From an uncultured Alphaproteobacteria bacterium (GTDB lineage: Bacteria > Pseudomonadota > Alphaproteobacteria > HIMB59 > GCA-002718135): a DNA stretch of 43,537 nt. Position numbers and translations under genes: made by a program. The notes beneath the pieces were generated by a model that saw only the letters and a list, made by a program, of their open reading frames with translations, made no database searches and had not been told where the DNA came from. Below, piece by piece: positions 1-8,412 of this stretch (position 1 is its first letter; every line of letters starts with the position of its first letter). The stretch is taken from assembly GCA_902625365.1 (NCBI GenBank), contig CACOAX010000007.1:1-43537 (forward strand), read 5' to 3'.

Positions 1-453
1 TAAACCCCAGCGTTGAGATAAACGATGAATGTGTGTATCAACTGGAAATGCTGGATGACCAAATCCTTGAGACATAACTACACTTGCAGTTTTGTGACCA
101 ACACCTGGTAACTTTTCTAATTCCTCAAAACTTTCTGGAACTTTCCCTTTAAATTTTTTTACAAGTATTCTTGATAGCTCAAATATTGCTTTAGATTTTT
201 GAGGTGCTAATCCACATGGACGAATAATATTATAAATTGTTTTTTTTGGTACCTTTGTCATCTTTATAGCTGTGTTTGCTTTTTTAAAAAGCGATGGTGT
301 AACTTGGTTAACTCTTTCATCTGTACATTGTGCGCTAAGAAGAACAGCCACAACTAATTCAAATTTATTTTTGTGTTTTAGTGGAATAGGTACCTTTCTA
401 TATATACGATTTAGTATTCTAGAGACCTCTTGCGCCTTTTCTATTCTTTTCAT
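1..453 (-). CDS. nth: endonuclease III (partial, C-terminus beyond window)
   Basis: DNA glycosylase/AP lyase of base excision repair that removes oxidised pyrimidines. I translated the minus strand from the ATG at 453: 151 residues are present and the frame runs off the left edge. Visible are the LLSAQCTD segment, the helix-hairpin-helix motif LPGVGHKTA with the catalytic lysine at about residue 121, and FPVDTHIHR with the catalytic aspartate at about 139. These lie one residue off E. coli Lys120/Asp138, so the start is well placed. The C-terminal part that carries the 4Fe-4S cluster lies outside the window. It is divergent from the peptide transporter operon, with 142 bases between them. Confidence 0.95.
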   Translation of the reverse strand, partial: MKRIEKAQEVSRILNRIYRKVPIPLKHKNKFELVVAVLLSAQCTDERVNQVTPSLFKKANTAIKMTKVPKKTIYNIIRPCGLAPQKSKAIFELSRILVKKFKGKVPESFEELEKLPGVGHKTASVVMSQGFGHPAFPVDTHIHRLSQRWGL

Positions 454-487
454 TGTTTAGAGCCCCCTTCAAGAGTTAGGTATTAAG

Positions 488-535
488 TAATACTAATAAT
501 TATGACAAAATATAGCACTTATTAATACTAATAAT
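488..535. repeat. 13-bp direct repeat upstream of transporter operon
   Basis: TAATACTAATAAT occurs exactly at 488-500 and again at 523-535, 35 bases apart start to start (about 3.3 helical turns). It lies in the 142-base intergenic stretch between nth and the binding-protein gene. The second copy overlaps a possible -10 (TAATAC or TAATAT). A poor -35 (TATGAC, 501-506) sits about 16 bases before 523. It could be a regulator site, but the sequence is AT-rich and of low complexity. Confidence 0.4.
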
Positions 536-583
536 ATTGAATATTTCCATTGAAGTAGTAAGGGTCTATCATCAAATTTCTAT

Positions 584-588
584 GGAGG
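584..588 (+). promoter_or_regulatory. strong ribosome binding site of the binding-protein gene
   Basis: A perfect GGAGG lies 7 bases before the ATG at 596. Most genes in this window have weak or no Shine-Dalgarno sequence, so this marks a highly translated gene and fixes the start. Confidence 0.75.
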
Positions 589-595
589 AAATAAT

Positions 596-2170
596 ATGAA
601 AAAGACTTTAAGCATAGTTTTGTCTTTGCTTTTCATGGGTATTTTTTCACCAGCATTTGCAAATAGTATTAAATGGTCAATGCCAGGTGATTCATTAACT
701 CTTGATCCGCACGCACAAAACGAAGGACCAACACACATGGTTTCACGTCAAGTATATGAAGGTTTAGTAACTCCAGGTATCAATATGGAAATACTTCCTC
801 AGCTTGCTGAGTCATGGGAAACAACTGCAGATGATACTTGGGTATTTAACATTCGTAAGGGTGTAAAGTTCCATGACGGATCAGATCTAACTGCTAGTGA
901 CATTGCTTTTAGTATCAATAGAGCAAAAACTGCTCCATCTGATATGGTAGATTTAATTAAAAGTATTAAATCAGCATCAGCTTTAGATGATCACACAGTT
1001 CAAGTTGTTACTGATGGACCAAATCCAATTCTTTTAAACCAACTAACTCAGATATTTGTAATGTCTGAAGATTGGGCAAAAGCAAATGATTGTGAAGTTT
1101 CATACAACTGGGATGCAGGTGAAACATCTTATTGTGCTTCTAATGCAAATGGGACTGGGCCTTTCAAAATTACTTTTAGAGAACAGGACGTAAGAACTGT
1201 TTTTGAAAAAAATAATGATTGGTGGGGTGATGATAGCACTTTCAATGTAGATACTATTGAGCTACTTCCAATTTCAAATGATGCAACAAGAGTTGCAGCA
1301 CTTCTTTCTGGAGAAATTGACTATACAAACGTTGTTCCAGTTCAAGATATTGAGAGAATCAAATCTTCTGCTGGACATAGTGTAAAAATGACTCCTCAAA
1401 ATAGAACAATATTTTTTGGTATGGATCAAGGTTCTGATGAATTAAATTCATCTAATATCAAAGGTAAAAATCCTTTTGCAGATAAAAGAGTTCGTTTAGC
1501 TATGTACCATGCTTTAGATATGGATGCTATTAAGGATAAGGTAATGAGAGGACAAAGTGTTCCTGCAGGAATTATCACTGCTCCTGGTGTAAATGGTCAT
1601 ACAGCTGCACGTGATGAAAGATTACCTTATGATCCAGAGCTATCAAAAAAACTATTAGCAGAAGCTGGTTATCCAGATGGCTTTGAAGTAACTTTAGATT
1701 GTCCAAATGATCGTTACATAAACGATGAAGCAATCTGTGTTGCAGCAATTGGTATGTTTGCTAAAATTGGAGTTGATGTAACTCTTGATGCAAAAACTAA
1801 AAGCCAACACTTCTCAGAAGTTAAAGAAGGTGACGCAAATGGTATGACTAGTGATATGTACATGCTAGGTTGGGGTGTTCCAACTTTTGACAGTCATTAT
1901 GTATACTCATACTTATTTGATAGCGCTGGAAGCTGGAACAAAGTTAATTTCAGCAATGCTAGAGTTGACGAATTAGTAGCTGCAATGGGTGTGGAAACTG
2001 ACTTAGATAAAAGAAATGCTATGATCGCAGAAGCTTGGGATATTACTCAAGATGATGTAACATATCTTCCTTTGCATCACCAAGTTGTTAACCAAGCATC
2101 AAAAAGTAATGTCGATGTTCCAATTAGAATGAACAACGAGCCATTATTTAGATTTGCAAACGTAAACTAA
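596..2170 (+). CDS. ABC transporter substrate-binding protein, peptide/nickel family 5 (SBP_bac_5)
   Basis: Periplasmic binding protein that captures oligopeptides or a similar solute and hands it to the permease pair encoded downstream. 524 residues is normal for DppA/OppA-type proteins. It has a clear signal peptide: KK n-region, hydrophobic core, and AFA at residues 20-22 as the likely cleavage site. The mature part shows family features such as SLTLDPHAQNEGP, the AESWETTADDTWVFNIRKG segment, and GTGPFKI. Several cysteines (around DCEVSY and SYCAS) may form disulfides. The strong RBS and the hairpin after the gene suggest it is made in excess over the permeases. The substrate cannot be read from sequence; dipeptides or oligopeptides are the default guess, supported by the neighbouring peptidase. 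Confidence 0.93.
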   Translation: MKKTLSIVLSLLFMGIFSPAFANSIKWSMPGDSLTLDPHAQNEGPTHMVSRQVYEGLVTPGINMEILPQLAESWETTADDTWVFNIRKGVKFHDGSDLTASDIAFSINRAKTAPSDMVDLIKSIKSASALDDHTVQVVTDGPNPILLNQLTQIFVMSEDWAKANDCEVSYNWDAGETSYCASNANGTGPFKITFREQDVRTVFEKNNDWWGDDSTFNVDTIELLPISNDATRVAALLSGEIDYTNVVPVQDIERIKSSAGHSVKMTPQNRTIFFGMDQGSDELNSSNIKGKNPFADKRVRLAMYHALDMDAIKDKVMRGQSVPAGIITAPGVNGHTAARDERLPYDPELSKKLLAEAGYPDGFEVTLDCPNDRYINDEAICVAAIGMFAKIGVDVTLDAKTKSQHFSEVKEGDANGMTSDMYMLGWGVPTFDSHYVYSYLFDSAGSWNKVNFSNARVDELVAAMGVETDLDKRNAMIAEAWDITQDDVTYLPLHHQVVNQASKSNVDVPIRMNNEPLFRFANVN

Positions 2171-2182
2171 TAAATATTATAT

Positions 2183-2208
2183 TTTCTGGCCAGTTTACTG
2201 GCCAGAAA
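2183..2208 (+). other. perfect intercistronic hairpin between binding-protein and permease genes
   Basis: TTTCTGGCCAG (2183-2193), loop TTTA, CTGGCCAGAAA (2198-2208): an 11-bp perfect stem with a GC-rich core, in a 44-base gap. No T-tract follows, so it is not a classic terminator. It ends 6 bases before the permease ATG at 2215 and so covers the place where a ribosome binding site would be. The likely role is to protect the 3' end of the binding-protein mRNA and/or lower permease translation. Confidence 0.8.
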
Positions 2209-2214
2209 CAATTC

Positions 2215-3192
2215 ATGTTTAGTTATTTCTTTAAAAGACTCATTCAATCTATTCTTGTAATGATTGTTGTCGCTTTTGTTTCATTTTCTTTATTTAATTT
2301 TGTAGGCGATCCAGTAAATAGTATGACTGGAGAAGATGCTTCAGATGAAAGACGAGCTGAAGTAAGAGAAGTATTAGGTTTAAATGATCCTGTCTATATT
2401 CAATTTACTCGTTTTTTAGGTAATGTAATTCAAGGAGATTTTGGAATATCATACCAATTAAAAAGAGAAGTATCAGATTTAATTGCAGAAAGAATGCCTG
2501 CAACTTTAGAATTAGTTTTTGTTTCCGCTTTAATTGCTATTATCAGTGGAGTTATCTTGGGCGTATATACAGGTATTCATAGAGACAGTTTTATTTCTAA
2601 TATTATTCTTGTGATTTCTCTAGCTGGGGTATCTTTACCAACGTTTATAATAGGAATAATGTTAATTTATTTGTTTTCAGTAATCTTAGGAGTTCTCCCA
2701 TCTTTTGGTAGAGGTGAAGTCACACAATTAGGTTTTTGGACTACAGGATTTTTAACTACTTCTGGTTTAAAAGCACTGATACTCCCATCTGTTACACTAA
2801 GTTTATTTCAAATGACTTATGTTATTAGATTAGTTCGAGCTGAAATGATGGAAATTTTACAAACAGATTATATTAAATTTGCAAAAGCAAGAGGTATAAA
2901 AAGGAGTGTTATTAATTATAAACATGCGCTCAAAAATGGATTAATTCCAGTTATTACTATTACAGGTATTAACATCGGAACTTTAATTGCTTTTTCAATT
3001 ATTACAGAAACAGTTTTTCAATGGCCTGGCATGGGGTCATTGTTTATCAAAGCAGTATACTTTGTCGATATTCCAATTATGTCAGCATACATGATTATGG
3101 TAGCTTTTATATTTGTTATGATAAATTTTATTGTAGATATCACATACTATTTTATTGATCCTAGAATTAGACTTAAGGAAGAGGGTAGTTAG
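2215..3192 (+). CDS. peptide-type ABC transporter permease, DppB-like
   Basis: Inner-membrane permease subunit that forms the channel with the next gene's product. 325 residues, starting with the family-typical MFSYFFKRLIQSILVMIVV first membrane helix. It has FGDF/GISYQ-like periplasmic text (QGDFGISYQL), several further hydrophobic helices, and the cytoplasmic EAA loop (YIKFAKARGIKRS through ALKNGLIPVIT, about residues 222-250) that docks on the ATPase. There is no Shine-Dalgarno before the ATG, and the start sits just after a strong hairpin, so translation may be limited or coupled to the upstream gene. Confidence 0.94.
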   Translation: MFSYFFKRLIQSILVMIVVAFVSFSLFNFVGDPVNSMTGEDASDERRAEVREVLGLNDPVYIQFTRFLGNVIQGDFGISYQLKREVSDLIAERMPATLELVFVSALIAIISGVILGVYTGIHRDSFISNIILVISLAGVSLPTFIIGIMLIYLFSVILGVLPSFGRGEVTQLGFWTTGFLTTSGLKALILPSVTLSLFQMTYVIRLVRAEMMEILQTDYIKFAKARGIKRSVINYKHALKNGLIPVITITGINIGTLIAFSIITETVFQWPGMGSLFIKAVYFVDIPIMSAYMIMVAFIFVMINFIVDITYYFIDPRIRLKEEGS

Positions 3193-3194
3193 AA

Positions 3195-4118
3195 ATGCTA
3201 CTTAAAACGTATAATAAAATATATAATACAGATATTGGATACAGTTTCTTTAATTCTAAATTAGCAGTAATTTCTTCAACAATATTTTTTATTATACTTT
3301 TTTGTTCTGTATTTGCTGGGATAGTTGCTCCTTATAATCCTTTTGATCCAGCATCAGTTTCTTTGATGGATGCCTTTACCCCACCAGTATGGTCGGAGGG
3401 AGGAAGTTTTAGCTTTATTTTAGGTACTGATCAGCAGGGAAGAGATATGTTTTCGACGATGATTTATGGCTCAAGAATTTCACTTATTGTTGGTTTTGCA
3501 TCTATAATTTTTGCTATGATACTTGGAGTATTTCTTGGAATAACAGCTGGATATATTGGTGGTAGATATGAGATTATTGTAATGCGCCTTACAGATGTAC
3601 AGTTAACTATTCCAAGTATTTTAATGGCTTTACTTGTTGACGGAATTGCAAGGGCAATTATCTCACAATCAATGCATGATGAAATGGCAATTTATGTTTT
3701 GATTTTTGCCATCGGTATTTCTGAATGGCCTCAGTTTGCAAGAGTATCAAGAGCATCAACTTTAGTAGAAAAAAATAAAGAGTATGTCTCAGCTTCAAGA
3801 ATTATTGGATTATCTAATATATTAATTATGTTTAAGCATATTTTACCAAATATACTTCGACCCATCTTAGTAATTGCTACAATTGGATTAGCACTTGCAA
3901 TTATTACAGAGTCCACCTTAAGTTTTTTAGGTGTTGGCGTTCCACCAACAACACCTTCTCTAGGTACTCTAATAAGGTTTGGAAATAATTTTTTATTTTC
4001 AGGTGAGTGGTGGATTACTTTTTTTCCAGCAATTTTTTTAATAGTTTTAGCGTTATCAATTAATTTATTAGGAGATTGGATGAGAGATGCTTTAAATCCA
4101 AAATTAAAAAAGAGATGA
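3195..4118 (+). CDS. peptide-type ABC transporter permease, DppC-like
   Basis: Second permease of the transporter. 307 residues with the N-terminal extension and first helix typical of DppC/OppC, then FILGTDQQGRDMFSTMIYG (the conserved LGTDxxGRD motif), and the EAA loop KEYVSASRIIGLSN near residue 200. It ends with the family-typical NLLGDWMRDALNPKLK. It starts 2 bases after the DppB stop, with GAGGG inside the end of dppB as ribosome binding site. Its own stop overlaps the ATPase start as ATGA, so the three genes are translationally coupled. Confidence 0.95.
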   Translation: MLLKTYNKIYNTDIGYSFFNSKLAVISSTIFFIILFCSVFAGIVAPYNPFDPASVSLMDAFTPPVWSEGGSFSFILGTDQQGRDMFSTMIYGSRISLIVGFASIIFAMILGVFLGITAGYIGGRYEIIVMRLTDVQLTIPSILMALLVDGIARAIISQSMHDEMAIYVLIFAIGISEWPQFARVSRASTLVEKNKEYVSASRIIGLSNILIMFKHILPNILRPILVIATIGLALAIITESTLSFLGVGVPPTTPSLGTLIRFGNNFLFSGEWWITFFPAIFLIVLALSINLLGDWMRDALNPKLKKR

Positions 4119-5833
4119 GTTTTTTAGAAGTTAAAAATTTAAACATAAGTTATCCAACACGAAAGGAGACTATTGTTGCAAGCAAAAATGTAGAATTTTC
4201 TTTAGAAAGAGGTGAAATATTAGGAATTGTTGGTGAGTCCGGATCTGGAAAATCTACAATTGCAAATGCGATAATTAACTTGATTGATCCTCCAGGTGAA
4301 ATAACAGATGGCTCGATTAAAATAGACAATATTGAATTAAGGAGTAACGAAGAGATAATTCAAAACATTAGAGGAAAAAAAATTGGATTTGTTTTTCAAG
4401 ACCCTCAAACTTCACTAAACCCTCTTTTTAAAATAAAGGATCAATTAATTGAAACTATTCAGGCTCATTTAAATTTAAGTTATCAAGACTCACTTAAAAA
4501 ATCAATTCAACTACTTAAAGAGGTTGGAATTGAGAATGCTGAAAAAAGAATTGAGGACTATCCACACCAATTTAGTGGCGGTATGCGTCAAAGAGTTGTG
4601 ATAGCTTTAGCAATAAGTTGTGAACCTGACTTAATAATTGCAGATGAACCAACAACAGCTTTAGATGTAAGTATTCAATATCAAATATTAGAACTTCTCA
4701 AAGATCTGACAAAGAAAAGAAATCTTGGAGTTATAATTATTACCCATGATATGGGAGTCATAGCAGAGACGACTGATAAAGTTATTGTCATGAGATATGG
4801 ACATATTGTTGAACAAGGTGAGACTAAAGAATTATTAACAAATCCAAAATCAACAGAAGCAAGAAGCTTAGTAATTTCAGTGCCACCAACAAATAAGAAA
4901 ATTGATAGATTTAAATTGATTAGTCCCGATGGTAATGAAATAACATCCAGCTCTAAGGATTTGACTAAAAATATTATTAAAACATGGGGTATAAGGGAAA
5001 ATAAAAATCAAAAATTATTGAAACTTGATGAAGTTACAAAAATTTTTGATGATAATTCTTTAGGTAGTGGTTTTCCTTTTAGTTCTAATAAAAGTGCGAA
5101 TGATAAAATAGTTAGAGCTGTAGACAGTGTATCTTTCGAATTATTCGAAGGTGAGACACTTGGATTAGTTGGAGAGTCTGGTTCAGGTAAATCAACTATT
5201 GCAAAAATTATTACCGGATTAATTAGTCCTAACAAAGGTGATTTGGTTTATAATAATGAACCTCTATATAATTCAAATAAAAAATATCAAATTCATAATA
5301 GTAGAGGCCAAATTCAAATGATTTTTCAAGATCCTTACTCATCTCTAAATCCTCGTTTCAAAGTTAAGGATATTATTGCAGAACCAATTAAATTTTTTCA
5401 AAAAAATATTAGCAATAATGAACTTTTACAAAATGTTTATGACCTAATAGATATTGTTGGAATGACCAGACAATCTCTAGACCGATACCCACACGAATTC
5501 TCAGGAGGGCAAAGGCAGAGAATATCAATTGCTCGTGCATTGGCAACAAGACCAAGATTATTAATATGTGATGAACCAACTTCTGCATTAGATGTAAGTA
5601 TACAAGCTCAAATATTGAATTTATTAAAAGATATACAAGATGAACTTCATCTCACTATGCTATTTATTAGCCATGATCTTCCTGTAATTCGCCAAATGTG
5701 TAACCGAATAATTGTACTAAAAAATGGTGCTGTTTGTGAAACAAAAGATACAGAGGAATTGTTTAATAATCCTGAGCATGAATATACGAAGGAATTAATT
5801 AAACTTATGCCTAAAATTGAGTCAATAATTTAA
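4115..5833 (+). CDS. fused double ATPase of peptide-type ABC transporter (DppD-DppF fusion, YejF/GsiA layout)
   Basis: Both nucleotide-binding subunits are in one 572-residue chain. The first half has Walker A GESGSGKST (residues 40-48), signature FSGGMRQR and Walker B LIIADEPT. The second half repeats them as GESGSGKST (353-361), FSGGQRQR and LLICDEPT. Each half ends in the oligopeptide/dipeptide ATPase C-terminal region. An in-frame start 39 bases earlier (4076) exists, but the ATG at 4115 forms ATGA with the upstream stop and gives the usual N-terminus MSFLEVKNL. Fusion of the two ATPases is known in YejF and GsiA. The gene ends directly against the convergent M24 peptidase. Confidence 0.94.
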   Translation: MSFLEVKNLNISYPTRKETIVASKNVEFSLERGEILGIVGESGSGKSTIANAIINLIDPPGEITDGSIKIDNIELRSNEEIIQNIRGKKIGFVFQDPQTSLNPLFKIKDQLIETIQAHLNLSYQDSLKKSIQLLKEVGIENAEKRIEDYPHQFSGGMRQRVVIALAISCEPDLIIADEPTTALDVSIQYQILELLKDLTKKRNLGVIIITHDMGVIAETTDKVIVMRYGHIVEQGETKELLTNPKSTEARSLVISVPPTNKKIDRFKLISPDGNEITSSSKDLTKNIIKTWGIRENKNQKLLKLDEVTKIFDDNSLGSGFPFSSNKSANDKIVRAVDSVSFELFEGETLGLVGESGSGKSTIAKIITGLISPNKGDLVYNNEPLYNSNKKYQIHNSRGQIQMIFQDPYSSLNPRFKVKDIIAEPIKFFQKNISNNELLQNVYDLIDIVGMTRQSLDRYPHEFSGGQRQRISIARALATRPRLLICDEPTSALDVSIQAQILNLLKDIQDELHLTMLFISHDLPVIRQMCNRIIVLKNGAVCETKDTEELFNNPEHEYTKELIKLMPKIESII

Positions 5834-6976
5834 CTAATTAATTATAGGTAAATTTTCAGGAGTTCTAGTACTTAAAAGTTTATAGGAATCTTTAGTTATC
5901 AATAAATTTTCCTCTTGTACTAATATTTTATTTTCGGCCATTTCAATTGATGGTTCAAGAGTTATAATCATATTTTCCTCAAGTAATGTTTTGTCATTTT
6001 TCATAATACTTGGTGGCTCAGTTAGTTGTAAGCCTAAACCATGACCCATCCTTCCAACTGATATGTTATTAGTTGTTAAACTATAAGATAATTTAGAATA
6101 TATTTCTGAACAACTAGTTCCAGGTTTTATAATTTCTAAAGTTCTCTCAGTTGCTTCCCACAATTTATAATATGCATCTGGAACTTGTTTGTGGATTCTT
6201 CCAAAGCCAAAATTTCTATCAAAATCTGAAAAATAACCATTTAAAGTTGCGCCGGTATCAATAATTAGAATATCACCATCTTTAGTTACCCTATCTGTTG
6301 GGTTACAGATAATCTGATTATAACCATTAAGTCCCGAAGCACATGCCATATATTCAATATAATCTGCACCACTCTCAATTAATTCTTTTTTAAATATTGA
6401 TGTAATTTGTTTTTCACTCATTCCTAAATTTATTTTTTCAGGAAAATTATCAAACACTTTACTTGTAATAGAACAAATTTCTTTAATATTATTGATCTCT
6501 ATTTCAGATTTTATTTTTCTTATACTCCAAAGTATTTTACTAGCATCAACAAAATTATATTCTGATAAATTTTTTTGAATATTCTGATAATCATTAATAC
6601 TCATTCGCAAAAAAGTTTCATTTCCTAATTCAAAACCAATATTTGAATTTTTAGGAAAACTTTTGATGTTTTTTTTCAATAAAGATATTCCTTCATCTTT
6701 TTGATTTGGAGACTCCCAAGATTCGATATCACTGACTAATGTTTTTTGAATAGCTGTAATGCCAATAGATGGTATTATAGCTTTTATTGGATTTTTTTTT
6801 GAAATAATTAAATACCAGGGCCTTGTAGGACTTTCCCAAAAATTACTATCAAGTCCAGTGAAATATCTAAAATTTGACGGCGAAGTTATAATAACTGCAT
6901 CAATATTTTCTTTTTCAATATGTATTCGTATTTTTTCAATTCTGGAAATAAATTCTTCTTTTGGAAAATCGTTCAT
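5834..6976 (-). CDS. M24 family metallopeptidase (Xaa-Pro aminopeptidase/creatinase-like)
   Basis: 380-residue two-domain pita-bread protein. The N-terminal creatinase-type domain (about 1-140) carries NFRYFTGLDSNFWESPTRPW. The C-terminal catalytic domain has all five expected metal ligands: D240 (LIIDTGAT), D251 (SDFDR), H312 (GHGLGL), E341 (LEPS) and E355 (VQEENL). No signal peptide, so cytoplasmic. Its stop codon abuts that of the peptide transporter operon on the other strand, with zero bases between, which suggests cleavage of imported Xaa-Pro peptides. M24 also includes creatinase, ectoine hydrolase and the DMSP lyase DddP, so substrate identity is inference. Confidence 0.88.
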   Translation of the reverse strand: MNDFPKEEFISRIEKIRIHIEKENIDAVIITSPSNFRYFTGLDSNFWESPTRPWYLIISKKNPIKAIIPSIGITAIQKTLVSDIESWESPNQKDEGISLLKKNIKSFPKNSNIGFELGNETFLRMSINDYQNIQKNLSEYNFVDASKILWSIRKIKSEIEINNIKEICSITSKVFDNFPEKINLGMSEKQITSIFKKELIESGADYIEYMACASGLNGYNQIICNPTDRVTKDGDILIIDTGATLNGYFSDFDRNFGFGRIHKQVPDAYYKLWEATERTLEIIKPGTSCSEIYSKLSYSLTTNNISVGRMGHGLGLQLTEPPSIMKNDKTLLEENMIITLEPSIEMAENKILVQEENLLITKDSYKLLSTRTPENLPIIN

Positions 6977-7025
6977 AAATTGATAAGTAACATATCATTA
7001 ACATAAATTAACAATAAGAAATACT

Positions 7026-7442
7026 TTGATTTATTCATCAATATTCATTTTTTGTTTGTCTTTAGGTACTTTTTTTCCTTTTGCCTCAGAGACGTACTTA
7101 TCTGCACTATTATTATCTAATAAGTATAATCCATTTTTATTATTATTTTTTGCTTCGGCAGGTAATATTTTAGGATCTCTAATAAGTTGGATTTGTGGTT
7201 ACTTTGTAAACTTTCTTATTAAGAAACCTTGGTTTCCAGTAAATAAATATTTATTACAGAAAGCTACAGATATTTTCAAACGGTATGGAAAATGGTCATT
7301 ACTATTTTCATGGGTGCCTATTATTGGAGATCCAATCGCATTTGCAGCAGGTACAGTAAAATACAATATTACTTTTTTTTTAATATTTGTATCTATTGGG
7401 AAAATTGCTAGATATTTGATAGTATATTTATATTTTGTTTAA
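7026..7442 (+). CDS. YqaA/SNARE-associated (DedA-like) small membrane protein
   Basis: 138 residues with about four hydrophobic segments. The pattern SETYLSALLL, then GNILGSLISWICGYF, then RYGKWSLLFSWVPIIGDPIAFAAGTVK matches the YqaA branch of the DedA-like family, including the conserved W-xP-GDP region. DedA relatives act in phospholipid flipping and membrane homeostasis; for YqaA the role is unknown. It starts with TTG, and I see no better start in frame. It is divergent from the M24 gene with 49 bases between, and 3-6 bases upstream of rmuC. Confidence 0.82.
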   Translation: MIYSSIFIFCLSLGTFFPFASETYLSALLLSNKYNPFLLLFFASAGNILGSLISWICGYFVNFLIKKPWFPVNKYLLQKATDIFKRYGKWSLLFSWVPIIGDPIAFAAGTVKYNITFFLIFVSIGKIARYLIVYLYFV

Positions 7443-7448
7443 TTTGTG

Positions 7449-8408
7449 ATGTTTGAAAATTTTATATTTGTTTTCATTATTGGTTTTTTATCTGGAGTTG
7501 GTTTTTTATCAATTTTATTCTTTCTTCGCAAAACAAAAAATTCTGAAATAAAAGATGATACTGATCTTACTTCCTTAAAAAATCACATGCAATCAATTCA
7601 GCAATCTTTACAAAACTTTAATTTAGCTCAAGATAGAATTGAGAATACATTAATTAGAGGTGGTGCGCTTCAACAAGGCCCTTGGGGGGAATTTGTTCTT
7701 AAAAATATTTTAGATAGTGTTGGTTTAAGAGAAGGAGAAGAGTACTCAACCCAAAAAACTTTTAGAGATGAAGATGGTAATTTACAAAAACCTGATGTAA
7801 TTGTTCATATGCCAGGAAATAGACACATAATTATAGATTCAAAAGTGTCTTTAGATTCTTGGCATGATTATTCTAATACAAATGACAATCAACAAAAGAA
7901 GATATTTTTGAAAAAATTTTTGGATTCAACAAAAACTTCGATTAGAAATTTGAGTAAAGATAATTATTCAAAAATATATGGAATTAATACAATTGATAAC
8001 GTTTTAATGTTTGTTCCAATAGAACCAGCATTACTTACTTTATATAATGAAGCAAATAAACTTATCGAAGATTCATGGAACAATAAAATAATTATTGTTG
8101 GTCCATCAACTTTACCTTTTTTACTTAAAGCTGTAGAAAATATGTGGCGGGTTGATAAACAATCTAAAACAATAAAAGATATAGCATCAGCTGCATCAGA
8201 TATTTATGATAAAACAGTCAGTGTATATGAGTCGTTTGTAAAAGCTAATCAGTCAATAGATTTAGCAAAATCAAAAATGGATGAAGCTAAACAAAGATTG
8301 CAAGATGGTTCAGGAAGTTTGACTAAAAAAGTAGAAAAGATGAAAAAATTAGGAAGATTAAGTACTAAAAAACAGTTGCCAGATATAAATGACGATGTAA
8401 TAAACTAA
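7449..8408 (+). CDS. rmuC: DNA recombination protein RmuC
   Basis: N-terminal membrane anchor (about residues 5-25), a short coiled segment, then the RmuC nuclease-like domain: GPWGEFVLKNILDSVGL, KPDVIVHMPGNRHIIIDSKVSLD, and MFVPIEPALL. The C-terminus is helical and charged. In E. coli RmuC limits inversions at short inverted repeats. At about 319 residues it lacks much of the long coiled-coil region seen in E. coli RmuC, as expected in a reduced genome. The start may be the GTG at 7446 or the ATG at 7449. It follows the yqaA-like gene by a few bases and precedes yajQ by 4. Confidence 0.93.
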   Translation: MFENFIFVFIIGFLSGVGFLSILFFLRKTKNSEIKDDTDLTSLKNHMQSIQQSLQNFNLAQDRIENTLIRGGALQQGPWGEFVLKNILDSVGLREGEEYSTQKTFRDEDGNLQKPDVIVHMPGNRHIIIDSKVSLDSWHDYSNTNDNQQKKIFLKKFLDSTKTSIRNLSKDNYSKIYGINTIDNVLMFVPIEPALLTLYNEANKLIEDSWNNKIIIVGPSTLPFLLKAVENMWRVDKQSKTIKDIASAASDIYDKTVSVYESFVKANQSIDLAKSKMDEAKQRLQDGSGSLTKKVEKMKKLGRLSTKKQLPDINDDVIN

Positions 8409-8412
8409 ATAA

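Noticed and set aside
272-460. 62-residue plus-strand open frame over the nth start
   Set aside because: It lies antisense to nth, which has full catalytic motifs; the translated text has no family resemblance.
2183-2208. Rho-independent terminator at the hairpin
   Set aside because: The stem is strong but is followed by CAATTC rather than a T run, and the downstream permease needs read-through.
4076-4114. Earlier start of the double ATPase
   Set aside because: The extra 13 residues read out of the DppC end, are unlike the family, and the ATG at 4115 forms the typical ATGA overlap.
5834-6976. DMSP lyase DddP
   Set aside because: DddP is an M24 relative, but the five ligands here follow the ordinary aminopeptidase P/prolidase spacing and nothing specific to DddP could be seen.
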